DNA of 64,000 bases from Chryseobacterium koreense CCUG 49689 (GCF_001045435.1 NZ_LFNG01000001.1:186001-250000), one strand, 5' to 3'; positions 25,487 to 34,943 are shown, counted from the first letter of the stretch. Made by a program: numbers and translations. Notes: a model not told the origin generated them from the letters alone.

Positions 25487-27406
25487 ATGATTAAAATCAC
25501 TCTTCCGGACGGAAGCATCAAGGAATTTGAAGGCGCGGTAACTCCGCTCGACGTAGCAAAATCAATCAGTGAAGGTTTGGCAAGAAACACTATTTCTGCC
25601 ATGGTTAATGGAACTCAGACGGAGATTTCAACACCTATAACCACAGATTCTACGGTTCAGTTGCTTACCTGGAATGATGATTTGGGGAAGAAAGCGTTTT
25701 GGCATTCCTCCGCCCACCTTTTGGCGCAGGCGATTTTAGAATTCTATCCAGATGCGAAACTGACCATTGGTCCCGCTATAGAAAGCGGATTCTACTATGA
25801 TGTAGATTTCGGTGACGAGGCATTGTCTGAAAAAGATTTCGAGAAAATCGAAAAGAAAATGCTGGAAAACGCAAAAAAAGACGCAACATTCTATCTTTAT
25901 GCGGTCTCAAAAGCAGATGCACTTAAAGAATATGCCGATAATCCTTATAAAACAGAATTGATTTCAAACCTAAATGATGGTGAAATCACCTTCTGCACGC
26001 ACGATAATTTCACCGATTTATGTCGCGGAGGTCACATTCCATCCACCGGAATCGTGAAAGCCGTGAAAATCCTAAACGCAGCAGGTGCATATTGGCGAGG
26101 TGATGAGAAAAATAAGCAATTGACCAGAGTTTACGGAATCTCCTTCCCGAAACAAAAGGACTTGACAGAATATCTGGAAAGACTGGAAGAAGCTAAACGC
26201 CGCGACCACCGAAAACTCGGAAAAGAACTTGGGATCTTTGCATTCTCTGAAAAAGTGGGAGCAGGACTTCCGCTCTGGTTGCCGAAAGGAACCGCACTTC
26301 GAAAAAAATTGGAAAATTTCCTTTCCGAAGCGCAAAAAAAATCGGGTTATGAATTCGTAATGACGCCACACATCGGCGCAAAAGAACTTTACGTAACTTC
26401 TGGACATTGGGACAAATATGGTGCCGATAGTTTCCAACCAATCAAAACCCCGAATGAAGGTGAGGAATTTATGTTAAAACCAATGAACTGCCCTCATCAC
26501 TGCGAAATCTATAAAGTCGGGCAATGGTCCTACAAAGATTTACCGAAACGATTTGCAGAATTTGGAACGGTGTACCGTTACGAACAGTCCGGAGAACTTC
26601 ATGGATTGACAAGAGTTCGCGGATTTACCCAGGATGATGCACACATTTTCTGTACACCGGATCAGTTGATGGCAGAATTTGAAAACGTGATCGATTTAGT
26701 GATGTATGTTTTCAAAAATTTGGGATTTGAGGATTTTGTGACCCAGGTTTCGTTGAGAGATCCCGATAATAAAGAAAAATACATCGGTAGCGACGAAAAC
26801 TGGAAAAAAGCTGAAAATGCGATTATTCAAGCCGCAGCAAATAAAGGCCTAAAAACCGTTGTGGAATATGGAGAAGCCGCTTTCTACGGCCCGAAACTGG
26901 ACTTTATGGTGAAAGATGCTTTAGGCAGAAAATGGCAACTCGGAACCATTCAGGTGGACTACAATCTACCCGAAAGATTCGATTTGTGGTACACCGGAAG
27001 TGACAATGAGAAACACCGCCCGGTCATGATTCACCGTGCGCCGTTTGGTTCCATGGAAAGATTTATCGCCATTTTACTGGAAAACACCGCTGGAGATTTC
27101 CCACTTTGGTTGGCTCCGGATCAGTTCATCATATTGCCGATATCTGAAAAATATGTGGATTACGCAAAAAAAGTTTCAAATATGTTGGAAAATCACGATA
27201 TTTGCGGATTGATTGACGACCGAAACGAAAAAACCGGCAAAAAAATCCGCGACGCTGAAATCAACAAATATCCATTTATGTTGATTGTGGGCGAAACCGA
27301 AGAAATCAACGGAAGCGTTTCAGTAAGAAGAAGAGGTCAAGGCGATTTAGGCGCAATGAGTGTGGAAGATTTCATTACTTACTTCAATACGGAAGCAAAA
27401 ATTTAA
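25487..27406 (+). CDS. thrS: Threonine-tRNA ligase
   Basis: A 639-residue class II aminoacyl-tRNA synthetase that charges tRNA-Thr. Domains in order: TGS (1-62), editing domain (about 65-225; [10 protein letters not shown] and the SAD motif [14 protein letters not shown]), catalytic domain (about 245-535, with zinc-site PMNCPHHC, motif 2 [18 protein letters not shown] and motif 3 [17 protein letters not shown]), and anticodon-binding domain (to 639). It is complete and of normal length. infC follows after 57 bases on the same strand, the classical thrS-infC-rpmI-rplT order. Confidence 0.98.
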   Translation: MIKITLPDGSIKEFEGAVTPLDVAKSISEGLARNTISAMVNGTQTEISTPITTDSTVQLLTWNDDLGKKAFWHSSAHLLAQAILEFYPDAKLTIGPAIESGFYYDVDFGDEALSEKDFEKIEKKMLENAKKDATFYLYAVSKADALKEYADNPYKTELISNLNDGEITFCTHDNFTDLCRGGHIPSTGIVKAVKILNAAGAYWRGDEKNKQLTRVYGISFPKQKDLTEYLERLEEAKRRDHRKLGKELGIFAFSEKVGAGLPLWLPKGTALRKKLENFLSEAQKKSGYEFVMTPHIGAKELYVTSGHWDKYGADSFQPIKTPNEGEEFMLKPMNCPHHCEIYKVGQWSYKDLPKRFAEFGTVYRYEQSGELHGLTRVRGFTQDDAHIFCTPDQLMAEFENVIDLVMYVFKNLGFEDFVTQVSLRDPDNKEKYIGSDENWKKAENAIIQAAANKGLKTVVEYGEAAFYGPKLDFMVKDALGRKWQLGTIQVDYNLPERFDLWYTGSDNEKHRPVMIHRAPFGSMERFIAILLENTAGDFPLWLAPDQFIILPISEKYVDYAKKVSNMLENHDICGLIDDRNEKTGKKIRDAEINKYPFMLIVGETEEINGSVSVRRRGQGDLGAMSVEDFITYFNTEAKI

Positions 27407-27463
27407 GCCAGAAGAAATTCGCCAAAAGCCATTAGCATTAATTAACCCATAAAATATAAACCC

Positions 27464-28027
27464 ATAGCACAGAAATTTAACTACAGAGGTAGAGGTCCAC
27501 AACGACGAGTACAGGAAGATTTGCACCAGATCAATGAAAAGATCCGTGCCAAAGAAGTACGCTTGGTCGGAGACAATGTGGAACCCGGAGTTTATCCGCT
27601 TGCAAAAGCCTTGCAAATTGCCAAAGACCAGGAATTGGATTTGGTGGTGATTTCCGATAAACAGGAACCTTACATTTCGCGAATTTTAGATTACAAGAAA
27701 TTCCTTTACGAGCAGAAGAAAAAACAGAAAGAACTGAAGGCAAAACAGGTAAAAGTTGTCGTGAAAGAAATCCGTTTCGGACCACAAACTGACGACCACG
27801 ATTACGAGTTCAAAAAGAAACACGCCGAGAAATTTCTGGAGGAAGGCTCCAAACTGAAGACCTATGTTTTCTTCAAAGGCCGATCGATCATCTTCAAAGA
27901 CCAAGGTGAAATTCTACTTCTCAAATTAGCCCAGGAACTGGAACACGTAGGAAAAGTGGATCAGCTGCCAAAATTGGAAGGTAAGCGAATGATTATGATG
28001 ATGAGCCCTAAGAAGGCGGCGAAATAA
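27464..28027 (+). CDS. infC: Translation initiation factor IF-3, apparent ATA start
   Basis: Binds the 30S subunit and proofreads the start codon. Residues [20 protein letters not shown], the mid-protein lysine-rich linker (about 90-105) and the C-terminal domain ending IMMMSPKK identify IF-3. There is no ATG in frame. A TTG at 27521 would give 168 residues but cut into an N-terminal extension ([20 protein letters not shown]) that matches Bacteroidota IF-3 as I remember it. The frame is open back to a TAA at 27443, and the codon before this extension is ATA at 27464. A near-cognate start fits IF-3 controlling its own translation, as known for AUU in E. coli. Confidence 0.85.
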   Translation: MAQKFNYRGRGPQRRVQEDLHQINEKIRAKEVRLVGDNVEPGVYPLAKALQIAKDQELDLVVISDKQEPYISRILDYKKFLYEQKKKQKELKAKQVKVVVKEIRFGPQTDDHDYEFKKKHAEKFLEEGSKLKTYVFFKGRSIIFKDQGEILLLKLAQELEHVGKVDQLPKLEGKRMIMMMSPKKAAK

Positions 28028-28072
28028 AATTGTGGAGTTGCAGGGAACGCTGCATGCTTCTTGAAATACATG

Positions 28073-28101
28073 AAGAGATTTCGGTTGAAATCTCTTTTTT
28101 T
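28073..28101 (+). terminator. Terminator after infC
   Basis: AAGAGATTTC (28073-28082) and GAAATCTCTT (28087-28096) form a 10-bp stem with loop GGTT followed by a T run. It separates thrS-infC from rpmI-rplT. Confidence 0.88.
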
Positions 28102-28147
28102 GAATAAAAAAGTGTGCGTCCTTACTTTTAAATTGGCACTTTTTCCC

Positions 28148-28155
28148 TATCTTTG
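28148..28155 (+). promoter_or_regulatory. -7 box of rpmI-rplT
   Basis: TATCTTTG matches TAnnTTTG, 41 bases before the rpmI ATG. It shows that the ribosomal pair has its own promoter after the infC terminator. Confidence 0.6.
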
Positions 28156-28196
28156 CACACTCAAAATGTTGATAACAAAACAATAAAAACAAGACA

Positions 28197-28394
28197 ATGT
28201 CAAAATTAAAAACGAAATCAGGTGCTAAAAAGCGTTTCAAGCTTACCGGAACCGGTAAGATCAAAAGAAAAAATGCTTACAAAAGCCACATCCTGACTAA
28301 GAAGGAAACCAAGCAGAAGAGAAATCTTACGCAAACTTCTTATGTTGCTACCGTGGACGAGAAAAGCGTTTTGCGCCAATTAGCCATCAAGTAG
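28197..28394 (+). CDS. rpmI: 50S ribosomal protein L35
   Basis: A 65-residue basic protein of the large subunit. [20 protein letters not shown] and the later [14 protein letters not shown] are typical of L35. It lies between infC and rplT as in most bacteria, with 119 bases before rplT, an unusually wide gap that holds a predicted stem-loop. Confidence 0.96.
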   Translation: MSKLKTKSGAKKRFKLTGTGKIKRKNAYKSHILTKKETKQKRNLTQTSYVATVDEKSVLRQLAIK

Positions 28395-28450
28395 TTTTTA
28401 TAAATCATTTCGGTTTATAAGAATTCAAAACAATTCAAAATTTTAACCCT

Positions 28451-28495
28451 GAATTGGAGCCCAAAAGAGTGTTGAAAAATAACACCGCACAATTC
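28451..28495 (+). promoter_or_regulatory. Stem-loop between rpmI and rplT
   Basis: GAATTG (28451-28456) pairs with CAATTC (28490-28495), and inside it GTGTT (28469-28473) pairs with AACAC (28481-28485). The fold lies just before rplT and could be a site for L20 autoregulation, as known in other bacteria. This is inference from position. Confidence 0.35.
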
Positions 28496-28513
28496 AAAAA
28501 AACAATTTAAATT

Positions 28514-28858
28514 ATGCCAAGATCAGTAAATGCAGTAGCTTCCAGAGCTCGCAGAAAAAAAGTAATGAAGCAGGCGAAAGGTTTTTTCGGTAGAAGAAAA
28601 AATGTTTGGACCGTAGCTAAAAACGCCGTGGAAAAAGCGATGCAATACGCTTACCGCGGTAGAAAAGAGAAGAAAAGAAATTTCCGATCTCTTTGGATCA
28701 CTCGTATCAACGCAGGAACCAGAGAACACGGAATGTCTTATTCCCAGTTCATGGGCGCTCTAAAGAAAAACAACATCGAGTTGAACAGAAAAGTTTTAGC
28801 GGATTTAGCAATGAATCACCCTGAAGCGTTCAAAGCAGTTGTAGATCAAGTAAAATAA
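28514..28858 (+). CDS. rplT: 50S ribosomal protein L20
   Basis: A 114-residue protein that binds 23S rRNA early in 50S assembly. [40 protein letters not shown] and the LWITRINAG segment are diagnostic. It is normal in length and is the last gene of the unit, followed by a terminator. Confidence 0.97.
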   Translation: MPRSVNAVASRARRKKVMKQAKGFFGRRKNVWTVAKNAVEKAMQYAYRGRKEKKRNFRSLWITRINAGTREHGMSYSQFMGALKKNNIELNRKVLADLAMNHPEAFKAVVDQVK

Positions 28859-28884
28859 TGTAGAATTTTTTGTTATCAATATCA

Positions 28885-28913
28885 ATCCTGAGCTTCGGTT
28901 CGGGATTTTTTTG
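28885..28913 (+). terminator. Terminator of rplT
   Basis: ATCCTGA (28885-28891) and TCGGGAT (28900-28906) form a stem with one G-T pair, followed by a T run. Confidence 0.75.
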
Positions 28914-28972
28914 TTAGCTTTGGATATTTCAAATCAAATGGATTAACCGCGAATTTCAACGGAAACCCGCAT

Positions 28973-30085
28973 CTAATGGTCGGTAAGTTTTAAAACCTGT
29001 CGGTAAGTTTTCATCAGTTCCGTCGCGATGTTTTCGTCATTAAATTTTTGCACAAATTCCAGTCCCTTTTCTACCCGGCGTTTCCTCTCGGATTCATTAT
29101 TCCAAAGGAAGAGTATTTTCGCTCGAATGTCTTCATGATTCGCAGGATCAATATAAACCGAATTTTTTCCACCCGCTTCAGGAAGTGAACTCAGATTGCT
29201 CGTAATCACGGCAGTTCCCGAAAAAAGCGCCTCAATTACCGGAATGCCAAAACCTTCAAAAAAACTCGGATAAACGAAAATATCGGCAAGTTTGTAAATC
29301 GCTGCAAGCTCTTGCATCGAAACATTTTCAAGAAAATACGTTTGGTTCTGCAATTTATTTCGAACAATATATTTTTCTACTTTCTTAAAATATTTCGTCT
29401 TTCTTCCAATAACCACTAGTGGAATCTTTGTCCCATCGATAGCTTTCACGAGATTCAGCAGGTTTTTTCTTTCTTCGATGGTTCCTACATTTAGGATAAA
29501 TCTTTCGGGAAGATTGAATTTTTGCTTTACCTCACTGAAAACTTCCTGACTTTGACTTTCCTTAAAGAATTGATGACAACCTTGGTAAACGACCTTAATT
29601 TTATTTTCTGGAACTTTTAGAAACCGGATGATGTCTTTTTTGGTCTGTTCGGAAATAGCAATAACCAAATCAGCTTTCTCAGCAGCATTTTTAAATTTCC
29701 AGAAATGTATTTTCCGGTCAAATAAACTGTAATAATTTGGGAAGCGCAGAAAAATCAGGTCATGAATCGTGACAATTTTCTTGATTGGTTTTTTGCTCCA
29801 TTTCAAGGGAAGTTCGCCAGAAAGTCCATGAAAAATATCCGCACCAAGATTTTGGGCATCTTTTCCCATTTTAAGCTGTCTGGAAAAGTTTCCTCTGGAG
29901 GTTTCCTTAAATATAACATTAGGAAAATCCAGGATCTCTTTTCCTCGTTCACTTTGATTTTTGTTTAAAAGAACATATTGATTTCCAGGAAAAAATTTGG
30001 CCAGAATTCTCACCAAATCGCGAGAATAGTTTCCTAAACCCGAACTGTTGTTGAAAAAGCGTTTTCCATCAAAAGCAATCTTCAC
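28973..30085 (-). CDS. Glycosyltransferase, GT-B fold (family 4-like)
   Basis: A 370-residue retaining glycosyltransferase. The start has a Gly-rich acceptor loop (FFNNSSGLGNYSRDLVR). The C-terminal half holds the nucleotide-sugar signature FVYPSFFEGFGIPVIEALFS, with the E-x7-E motif, preceded by NVGTIEERKN. It should add a sugar (mannose, glucose or similar) to a lipid- or polymer-bound acceptor at the inner face of the membrane. It is the last of three same-strand genes (gaps of 30 and 9 bases) with the GT2 and GT87-like membrane proteins, probably one glycan-assembly operon. Confidence 0.9.
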   Translation of the reverse strand: MKIAFDGKRFFNNSSGLGNYSRDLVRILAKFFPGNQYVLLNKNQSERGKEILDFPNVIFKETSRGNFSRQLKMGKDAQNLGADIFHGLSGELPLKWSKKPIKKIVTIHDLIFLRFPNYYSLFDRKIHFWKFKNAAEKADLVIAISEQTKKDIIRFLKVPENKIKVVYQGCHQFFKESQSQEVFSEVKQKFNLPERFILNVGTIEERKNLLNLVKAIDGTKIPLVVIGRKTKYFKKVEKYIVRNKLQNQTYFLENVSMQELAAIYKLADIFVYPSFFEGFGIPVIEALFSGTAVITSNLSSLPEAGGKNSVYIDPANHEDIRAKILFLWNNESERKRRVEKGLEFVQKFNDENIATELMKTYRQVLKLTDH

Positions 30086-30115
30086 CTTCTTAAAAAATAT
30101 TATTTGTGGTTCTTT

Positions 30116-31042
30116 CTAAAAGTTTTTGGACCGGATGATGTAGTTGGGCCTTTCTTTCACCTGCTTGAAAATTTTGCCTAAATAAATCCCAATAATTCCT
30201 AAAATAATCAACTGTATTCCGCCGAAAAAAACCACGGTCATGATCAGCGAAGCCCACCCTGAAATCTCGGTCTTTGCAACAAAGGAATGGATCACATAAA
30301 TTCCATATCCCACTACCGCAAACGCTGAGAATAAAAATCCTAAATATGCCGCCATGTAAAGGGGTTTCACGCTAAAAGCGGTAATTCCGGTAAAGGCAAA
30401 CTTCATCATTTTTTTGAGATTATAGCTGCTTTGCCCGGTTGCTCTTTCACCCGCGGTAAAAGGGATTCCGGTTTGTTTGAATCCCATCCAGTTAGAAAGT
30501 CCGCGCAGAAAAATATCTGCTTCATTCATATTTCGAACCACATCAACAACCGAAGAATCCATCAGCCGGAAATCAGAACCACCTTCGTTAATGTTTACAT
30601 CCGAAATCAGGGACAGGAATTTATAATACAGGGCCGAACTTTTTCTCTTGAATCTGGAGATTTGCTTTGGATAGGTTCGGACGGTAAAAACGATATCAAA
30701 CCCTTCTTCCCATTTCCTGATCAAATCGCGAATCAATTCCGGCGGGTGCTGCAAGTCGGCGTCCATTGAAATCACGGCATTTCCGGTTGCATAATCCAAA
30801 CCTGCTTTTACGGCGGGTTGATGTCCGAAATTTCTGGAAAGCTCAATGAACTTCACCTCTTCAAACTGGTTTGCAAGCTCTTCCAGTTTCTGCTGAGTAT
30901 TGTCGCGGCTTCCATCATTCACAAAAATGATTTCAAAACGGTAATTTTCAAGTGTCGAAAACACTTCTCTAATTCTCTGTTGAATCAAGGAAATATTGCC
31001 TTCTTCATTGTGTGCGGGAATGACAATCGAAATTTTCTTCAC
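30116..31042 (-). CDS. Polyprenyl-phosphate glycosyltransferase, family 2 (DPM1-like)
   Basis: A 308-residue inverting GT-A enzyme: VVIP-type start ISIVIPAHNEEGNISLIQQR, DXD-like SMDADLQHPPELI (about 93-105), and a C-terminal pair of membrane helices (about 230-255 and 265-290). The layout is that of dolichol/undecaprenyl-phosphate sugar transferases, which load a sugar onto the lipid carrier from a nucleotide sugar. The lipid-sugar could then be used by the GT87-like protein encoded just upstream. The sugar is unknown. Confidence 0.9.
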   Translation of the reverse strand: MKKISIVIPAHNEEGNISLIQQRIREVFSTLENYRFEIIFVNDGSRDNTQQKLEELANQFEEVKFIELSRNFGHQPAVKAGLDYATGNAVISMDADLQHPPELIRDLIRKWEEGFDIVFTVRTYPKQISRFKRKSSALYYKFLSLISDVNINEGGSDFRLMDSSVVDVVRNMNEADIFLRGLSNWMGFKQTGIPFTAGERATGQSSYNLKKMMKFAFTGITAFSVKPLYMAAYLGFLFSAFAVVGYGIYVIHSFVAKTEISGWASLIMTVVFFGGIQLIILGIIGIYLGKIFKQVKERPNYIIRSKNF

Positions 31043-31051
31043 TTTTTAAGT

Positions 31052-32221
31052 TTAATCAAGTTGGTAATCTTTCCGAAAATCTTTGACCATTAATTCGTAA
31101 ATCACCCTAAACCAGACCAAACAGCAAGGTAGTGCCTTTAATGAATATTTCATGATATAATTTTCTTTGATAAATTTCGGAAATAAATCTGAGAACGAAA
31201 AACAGGTCAAAATAATCACAAAAATCAGCAATCCCAATACAATAGGTGTTTTTTCTTTTTGAATGATAAACCAAATCATCACTCCGGAAACTGCGATAAT
31301 ATAAGTCGGCGATTCGGAACTGGAACTGAAAAGCACGATGAACAAAAGCGTTGATGACAAAATCATCAATTGGAACGCTAAATTTTTGTGCTGATTAAGC
31401 CTTAAATAAGGTAACCCGAAAACCAAAATTCCAGGAACCAAAAAAAAGAGATTTGAAATTTCTGCGTTCCCTGAAACCCTGCGAACAATTCCCATCAATG
31501 AATAATCCTGCCTGTTTCCCAAAACCTGGTTAGACATATTTTTCTCAGTAAGCGATTGGAACCAGTCCGCATAGGACTGCAGCCCAAAATGTGGGCTTGA
31601 AATCAACATCGGCAAAATCAGAAAAAATACCGCGAAACCCGCGAACGATAAAACAAATCTCCATTTGTTCTTGACGAAGAAAAAGGAAGAAAGTCCTGCG
31701 ATTCCATATATTTTCACAAAAAATCCGATTAAGATTGCGATTGCAGATTTCGTTTCCTTTCGTTCATAAATATAAACTGCCGACAAAATCAATAGACCTG
31801 TCAAAGCGATATTGAACTGCAAACTGACTGCAGCTGTGATGAATTCCTGTAGGCAAAGCCAGGCAAAAAATGACTTTTTCTGTGTGGAAAAAGGCAATTT
31901 GTGGATTGCATAAAGAAAAACCAGTGTATTTGCAATATTCCACAATACCATTCCGAGCCAATCCGGTAAAATAGCAAATGGCGCGATCAAGATGCTGAAA
32001 AACACCCCGTAATGATTGGAATCGAAATGAAAATCCGGATAAAGAAGGTAAATGTTTTTTTCTGCCAAAGTATTGACAAATACATTTTTGAAAATCAAAT
32101 AATTATTGTAATTCTGTGGTCCACTGAGAAATTTGGTCACCGCAGAAATGGCAGACACCAAAAGATAAATCCCAAAAATATATTTAGGATTTGATATCAG
32201 TTTGATGAATTTATCTTTCAA
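31052..32221 (-). CDS. Polytopic GT87/DUF2029-like membrane protein
   Basis: A 389-residue protein with about nine or ten membrane helices. An early periplasmic loop, NIYLLYPDFHFDSNHYGVFF, has the acidic and aromatic look of the catalytic loop of GT-C enzymes (GT87 family, mannosyltransferases using lipid-linked sugar). It is first in the three-gene operon, nine bases before the DPM1-like gene, which fits a donor-maker plus donor-user pair. The acceptor is unknown; a surface glycan or glycoprotein is likely. The call is by topology and context. Confidence 0.72.
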   Translation of the reverse strand: MKDKFIKLISNPKYIFGIYLLVSAISAVTKFLSGPQNYNNYLIFKNVFVNTLAEKNIYLLYPDFHFDSNHYGVFFSILIAPFAILPDWLGMVLWNIANTLVFLYAIHKLPFSTQKKSFFAWLCLQEFITAAVSLQFNIALTGLLILSAVYIYERKETKSAIAILIGFFVKIYGIAGLSSFFFVKNKWRFVLSFAGFAVFFLILPMLISSPHFGLQSYADWFQSLTEKNMSNQVLGNRQDYSLMGIVRRVSGNAEISNLFFLVPGILVFGLPYLRLNQHKNLAFQLMILSSTLLFIVLFSSSSESPTYIIAVSGVMIWFIIQKEKTPIVLGLLIFVIILTCFSFSDLFPKFIKENYIMKYSLKALPCCLVWFRVIYELMVKDFRKDYQLD

Positions 32222-32239
32222 GTTAATGGTAAAAAAGGG

Positions 32240-33049
32240 TTAAACCGAAACATTGTTCTCTCTCAAAGCATCATTGAGTGAAGTCTTTTTGTCGGTCGAT
32301 TCTTTTCTTTTTCCTATAATCAAAGCGCATGGAACCTGGTATTCACCCGCCGGAAATTTCTTGGTGTAGCTACCGGGAATCACCACGGAGCGGGCCGGAA
32401 CTTTTCCTTTGATTTCAACTGCAGTGTCGCCTGTTACATCTATAATTTTGGTGGAAGCCGTCAAAACCACGTTTGCTCCCAAAACAGCTTCTTTTTCCAC
32501 ATGAACACCTTCTACCACGATACATCTGGAACCTACAAAAACATCGTCTTCAATGATCACCGGTGCTGCCTGAAGCGGCTCCAAAACCCCTCCAATTCCT
32601 ACTCCACCACTCAAATGGACATTTTTTCCAATCTGTGCGCAACTTCCCACTGTAGCCCAAGTATCCACCATAGTTCCTGAATCCACATAAGCTCCGATGT
32701 TTACATAAGAAGGCATCAAAATCACTCCCGGTGCGATGTAGGCTCCTTCCCTTGCCACTGCGTGTGGAACTACCCGAACACCTTTTTCAGCATAATTCCT
32801 TTTCAGAGGCATTTTATCGTGAAATTCAAAAGGTCCTACTTCAATAGTTTCCATTTTTTGGATCGGAAAATACATGACGACCGCTTTTTTCACCCATTCG
32901 TTCACTTGCCATCCATTTTCGGTAGGTTCTGCTACACGCAATTCACCCAAATCCAGCAGGCGGATTACTTCGCGGATTGATTTCTGGCTGTCTTCATTTT
33001 GCAACAAATCTCGGTTGTCCCAAATATTTTCAATGGTTTCCTTTAACAT
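32240..33049 (-). CDS. dapD: Tetrahydrodipicolinate N-succinyltransferase
   Basis: A 269-residue enzyme of lysine and meso-diaminopimelate synthesis that moves a succinyl group from succinyl-CoA to tetrahydrodipicolinate. The N-terminal helical domain is followed by a left-handed beta-helix of hexapeptide repeats (about 100-215: AYIAPGVILMPSYVNIGAYV, then GTMVDTWATVGSCAQIGKNV). The match to DapD is clear. It has its own -7 box (33109) and a short gap to the GT87-like gene downstream (18 bases), so it may also drive that operon. Confidence 0.96.
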   Translation of the reverse strand: MLKETIENIWDNRDLLQNEDSQKSIREVIRLLDLGELRVAEPTENGWQVNEWVKKAVVMYFPIQKMETIEVGPFEFHDKMPLKRNYAEKGVRVVPHAVAREGAYIAPGVILMPSYVNIGAYVDSGTMVDTWATVGSCAQIGKNVHLSGGVGIGGVLEPLQAAPVIIEDDVFVGSRCIVVEGVHVEKEAVLGANVVLTASTKIIDVTGDTAVEIKGKVPARSVVIPGSYTKKFPAGEYQVPCALIIGKRKESTDKKTSLNDALRENNVSV

Positions 33050-33108
33050 AACTAAAAGTTGATTCCCGATATTCCGGGATTAAAATTGATTACTGTTCTA
33101 CAATTCTG

Positions 33109-33116
33109 CAAAAATA
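33109..33116 (-). promoter_or_regulatory. -7 box of dapD
   Basis: TATTTTTG on the minus strand matches TAnnTTTG, giving a leader of about 54 bases. Confidence 0.6.
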
Positions 33117-33144
33117 CGAATTGAAAAGTACTTTGGATTAATTT

Positions 33145-33684
33145 TTAGAGCACTCTTCTCGCAAAGAGATATGCGTTGTTCCAATACCGCTCGTTGAGTG
33201 AGGAAATAATCACCCCTTTTGAGGTAGAGGAATGAATGAACTTCACTTCGCCGTCATTCCCGATATCATGCACAATCCCTACATGTGAAACCCGGCTTCC
33301 ACCAGAAGTTGCAAAGAACAATAAATCTCCCGGTTTTGCATCGCGGATATTGATTTCTTTTCCGGCATTGGACTGGTCTTCTGATCGGCGAGGAAGCTTG
33401 TAATTGTTTTCATTAAACACTTTGCAAACCAAGCCGGAACAATCAAACCCTGCAGAAGTATTTCCTGCCGGCTTGTAGGGTGCTCCCAGATATTTTTGTG
33501 CATCTTTTACAATTTCCTGTGCTATTGCCGGGGTTTTTCCTGAATAGCTTGAATTTAAAGTTTTTAAATCCGAGGTTTTCTTGACTGTTTTAGTGGGTAC
33601 GTTTCTCTTCACAACCACGTTCCTTGAAGTACCGCACGAAACCAAAATCATCAACAAAAAACCCAAAATAAAATACTTTCTCAT
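33145..33684 (-). CDS. NlpC/P60 (C40) peptidase lipoprotein
   Basis: A 179-residue cell-wall hydrolase. The signal ends LMILVSC with lipidated Cys17. The NlpC/P60 domain (about 55-179) holds Cys82 in AGFDCSGLV, His in RVSHVGIVHD and a polar third residue later. It should cut the D-Glu/DAP bond of peptidoglycan stem peptides. A Lys/Thr/Val-rich linker separates the anchor from the domain. It is monocistronic, upstream of dapD on the same strand. Confidence 0.93.
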   Translation of the reverse strand: MRKYFILGFLLMILVSCGTSRNVVVKRNVPTKTVKKTSDLKTLNSSYSGKTPAIAQEIVKDAQKYLGAPYKPAGNTSAGFDCSGLVCKVFNENNYKLPRRSEDQSNAGKEINIRDAKPGDLLFFATSGGSRVSHVGIVHDIGNDGEVKFIHSSTSKGVIISSLNERYWNNAYLFARRVL

Positions 33685-33797
33685 TTCCTTTCACTTACTT
33701 TCGCCAAAAATAGAGAATTTATTCTCATTTGAATAGTACTTTTTCAATTTTTTCCTTTATTTATAACCGTTGATGGAGATTTTAATTTCAGGAATCT

Positions 33798-33805
33798 TAA
33801 TTTTG
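33798..33805 (+). promoter_or_regulatory. -7 box of prmC
   Basis: TAATTTTG matches TAnnTTTG, 44 bases before the chosen start. Confidence 0.55.
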
Positions 33806-33849
33806 CAGGAGGAACTTGATTCTAAATTCCGGAAAAACATTTATTGATA

Positions 33850-34704
33850 ATGACTATTCTTGAGTATAAAAGATATTTTAAAGGCGAGCTTTCCTCCATA
33901 TATTCAGAAGCAGAGAGTGCGGAGCTCTACGCTGTTTTTCTTTTAAGAATCGTGGGGTTCGATAAATTTCAGCAGCGTCGGTTTATGCATCAGGAACTGC
34001 TCAAAAGTCATGTAGAAGATTTGGAGGAATTGCTGAAAATTCTGAAAACGGGAAAGCCATTTCAGCAGATTTTGGGTGAGACCGAGTTTTATGGCATGAA
34101 ATTTTTTCTGGACGAGCATGTGCTGATCCCACGACCCGAAACCGAAGAATTATTGGAATTAGCAATACATGAATTGCAGAAGCCAGGTAAAAAACACCAG
34201 GAACCCATAAAAATATTGGATATTGGGACGGGCAGCGGAATTATTCCCATTGTTTTAAAGAAACATTTTCCAAACTCCAGTATTTCCGCAATTGATTTTT
34301 CTGAAAAAGCGCTGGAAGTTGCGAAAAGAAATGCTGAATTTCACGAAGCGGAAATCCACTTTATTCATCAGGATTATTTGAATGATGATCTGGCTGGAAT
34401 CTATGATGTGATTATTTCAAATCCACCCTATATCGGGATTGACGAGCAGGGAGAAATATCGGGTTCTGTAAAGGAGTTTGAACCTGAGATGGCGTTGTTT
34501 TCCCCAACTTCTGACCCTTTGATTTTCTATAAGAAAATTGCTAAAGACTGTGAAAATCACCTTGCAGATCATGGAATGGTTTTCCTGGAAATCAACCAGA
34601 AATTGGGAATCGAAACGTTGGAACTGTTTACAGATATTTTATCTGAAGTTCGTCTGCTAAAGGATCTTTCGGGGAATGAAAGATTTGTTTGGGGAATTCG
34701 GTGA
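33850..34704 (+). CDS. prmC: Release factor glutamine methyltransferase
   Basis: A 284-residue enzyme that methylates the Gln of the GGQ motif in release factors RF1 and RF2, using S-adenosylmethionine. An N-terminal helical domain (1-80) is followed by a Rossmann methyltransferase with KILDIGTGSGIIPIVL (SAM loop) and IISNPPYIG (NPPY, which grips the Gln). The start at 33850 is chosen over TTG two codons upstream. Downstream lies a repeat region without a terminator. Confidence 0.95.
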   Translation: MTILEYKRYFKGELSSIYSEAESAELYAVFLLRIVGFDKFQQRRFMHQELLKSHVEDLEELLKILKTGKPFQQILGETEFYGMKFFLDEHVLIPRPETEELLELAIHELQKPGKKHQEPIKILDIGTGSGIIPIVLKKHFPNSSISAIDFSEKALEVAKRNAEFHEAEIHFIHQDYLNDDLAGIYDVIISNPPYIGIDEQGEISGSVKEFEPEMALFSPTSDPLIFYKKIAKDCENHLADHGMVFLEINQKLGIETLELFTDILSEVRLLKDLSGNERFVWGIR

Positions 34705-34745
34705 TATGATGATTTCTTGATGCGGTGATTTGGTGATGTGATGAG
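34700..34745 (+). repeat. Short GGTGAT-type imperfect tandem repeat
   Basis: Variants of (G/T)GTGAT and GATGAT recur about six times in 46 bases directly at and after the prmC stop. Such GTGAT-rich tracts look like slippage products. No function is evident. Confidence 0.5.
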
Positions 34746-34798
34746 CTGACGCGACAGAAAATGTTTTTAAGATTTTGAAAGAAGAAACGACAGAAGTT

Positions 34799-34923
34799 AA
34801 TAGCCCCGGTTGAAACGGAAATCCTTTTTTGTTTGCCGCGGCCGGAAATCGCTTGGGAAAACAAAAAAGATTGCAGTGGAAAACGGGTCCGAACTTCGGA
34901 AGAGCCGACAATCTTCAAGCTCC
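34799..34923. repeat. Second intergenic TTGMARYGGAAA element with hairpin
   Basis: Two units, TTGAAACGGAAATCC (34810-34824) and TTGCAGTGGAAAACGGG (34871-34887), flank a long stem: CTTTTTTGTTT (34824-34834) pairs with AAACAAAAAAG (34859-34869). A TAGCCCCGG start and a CGGGTCC near the end could pair as an outer helix. It is related to the element at 9494-9700 and fits a structured RNA or a REP-like element of Flavobacteriia. Confidence 0.6.
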
Positions 34924-34943
34924 TAAAAAAAAACTCCCATACT

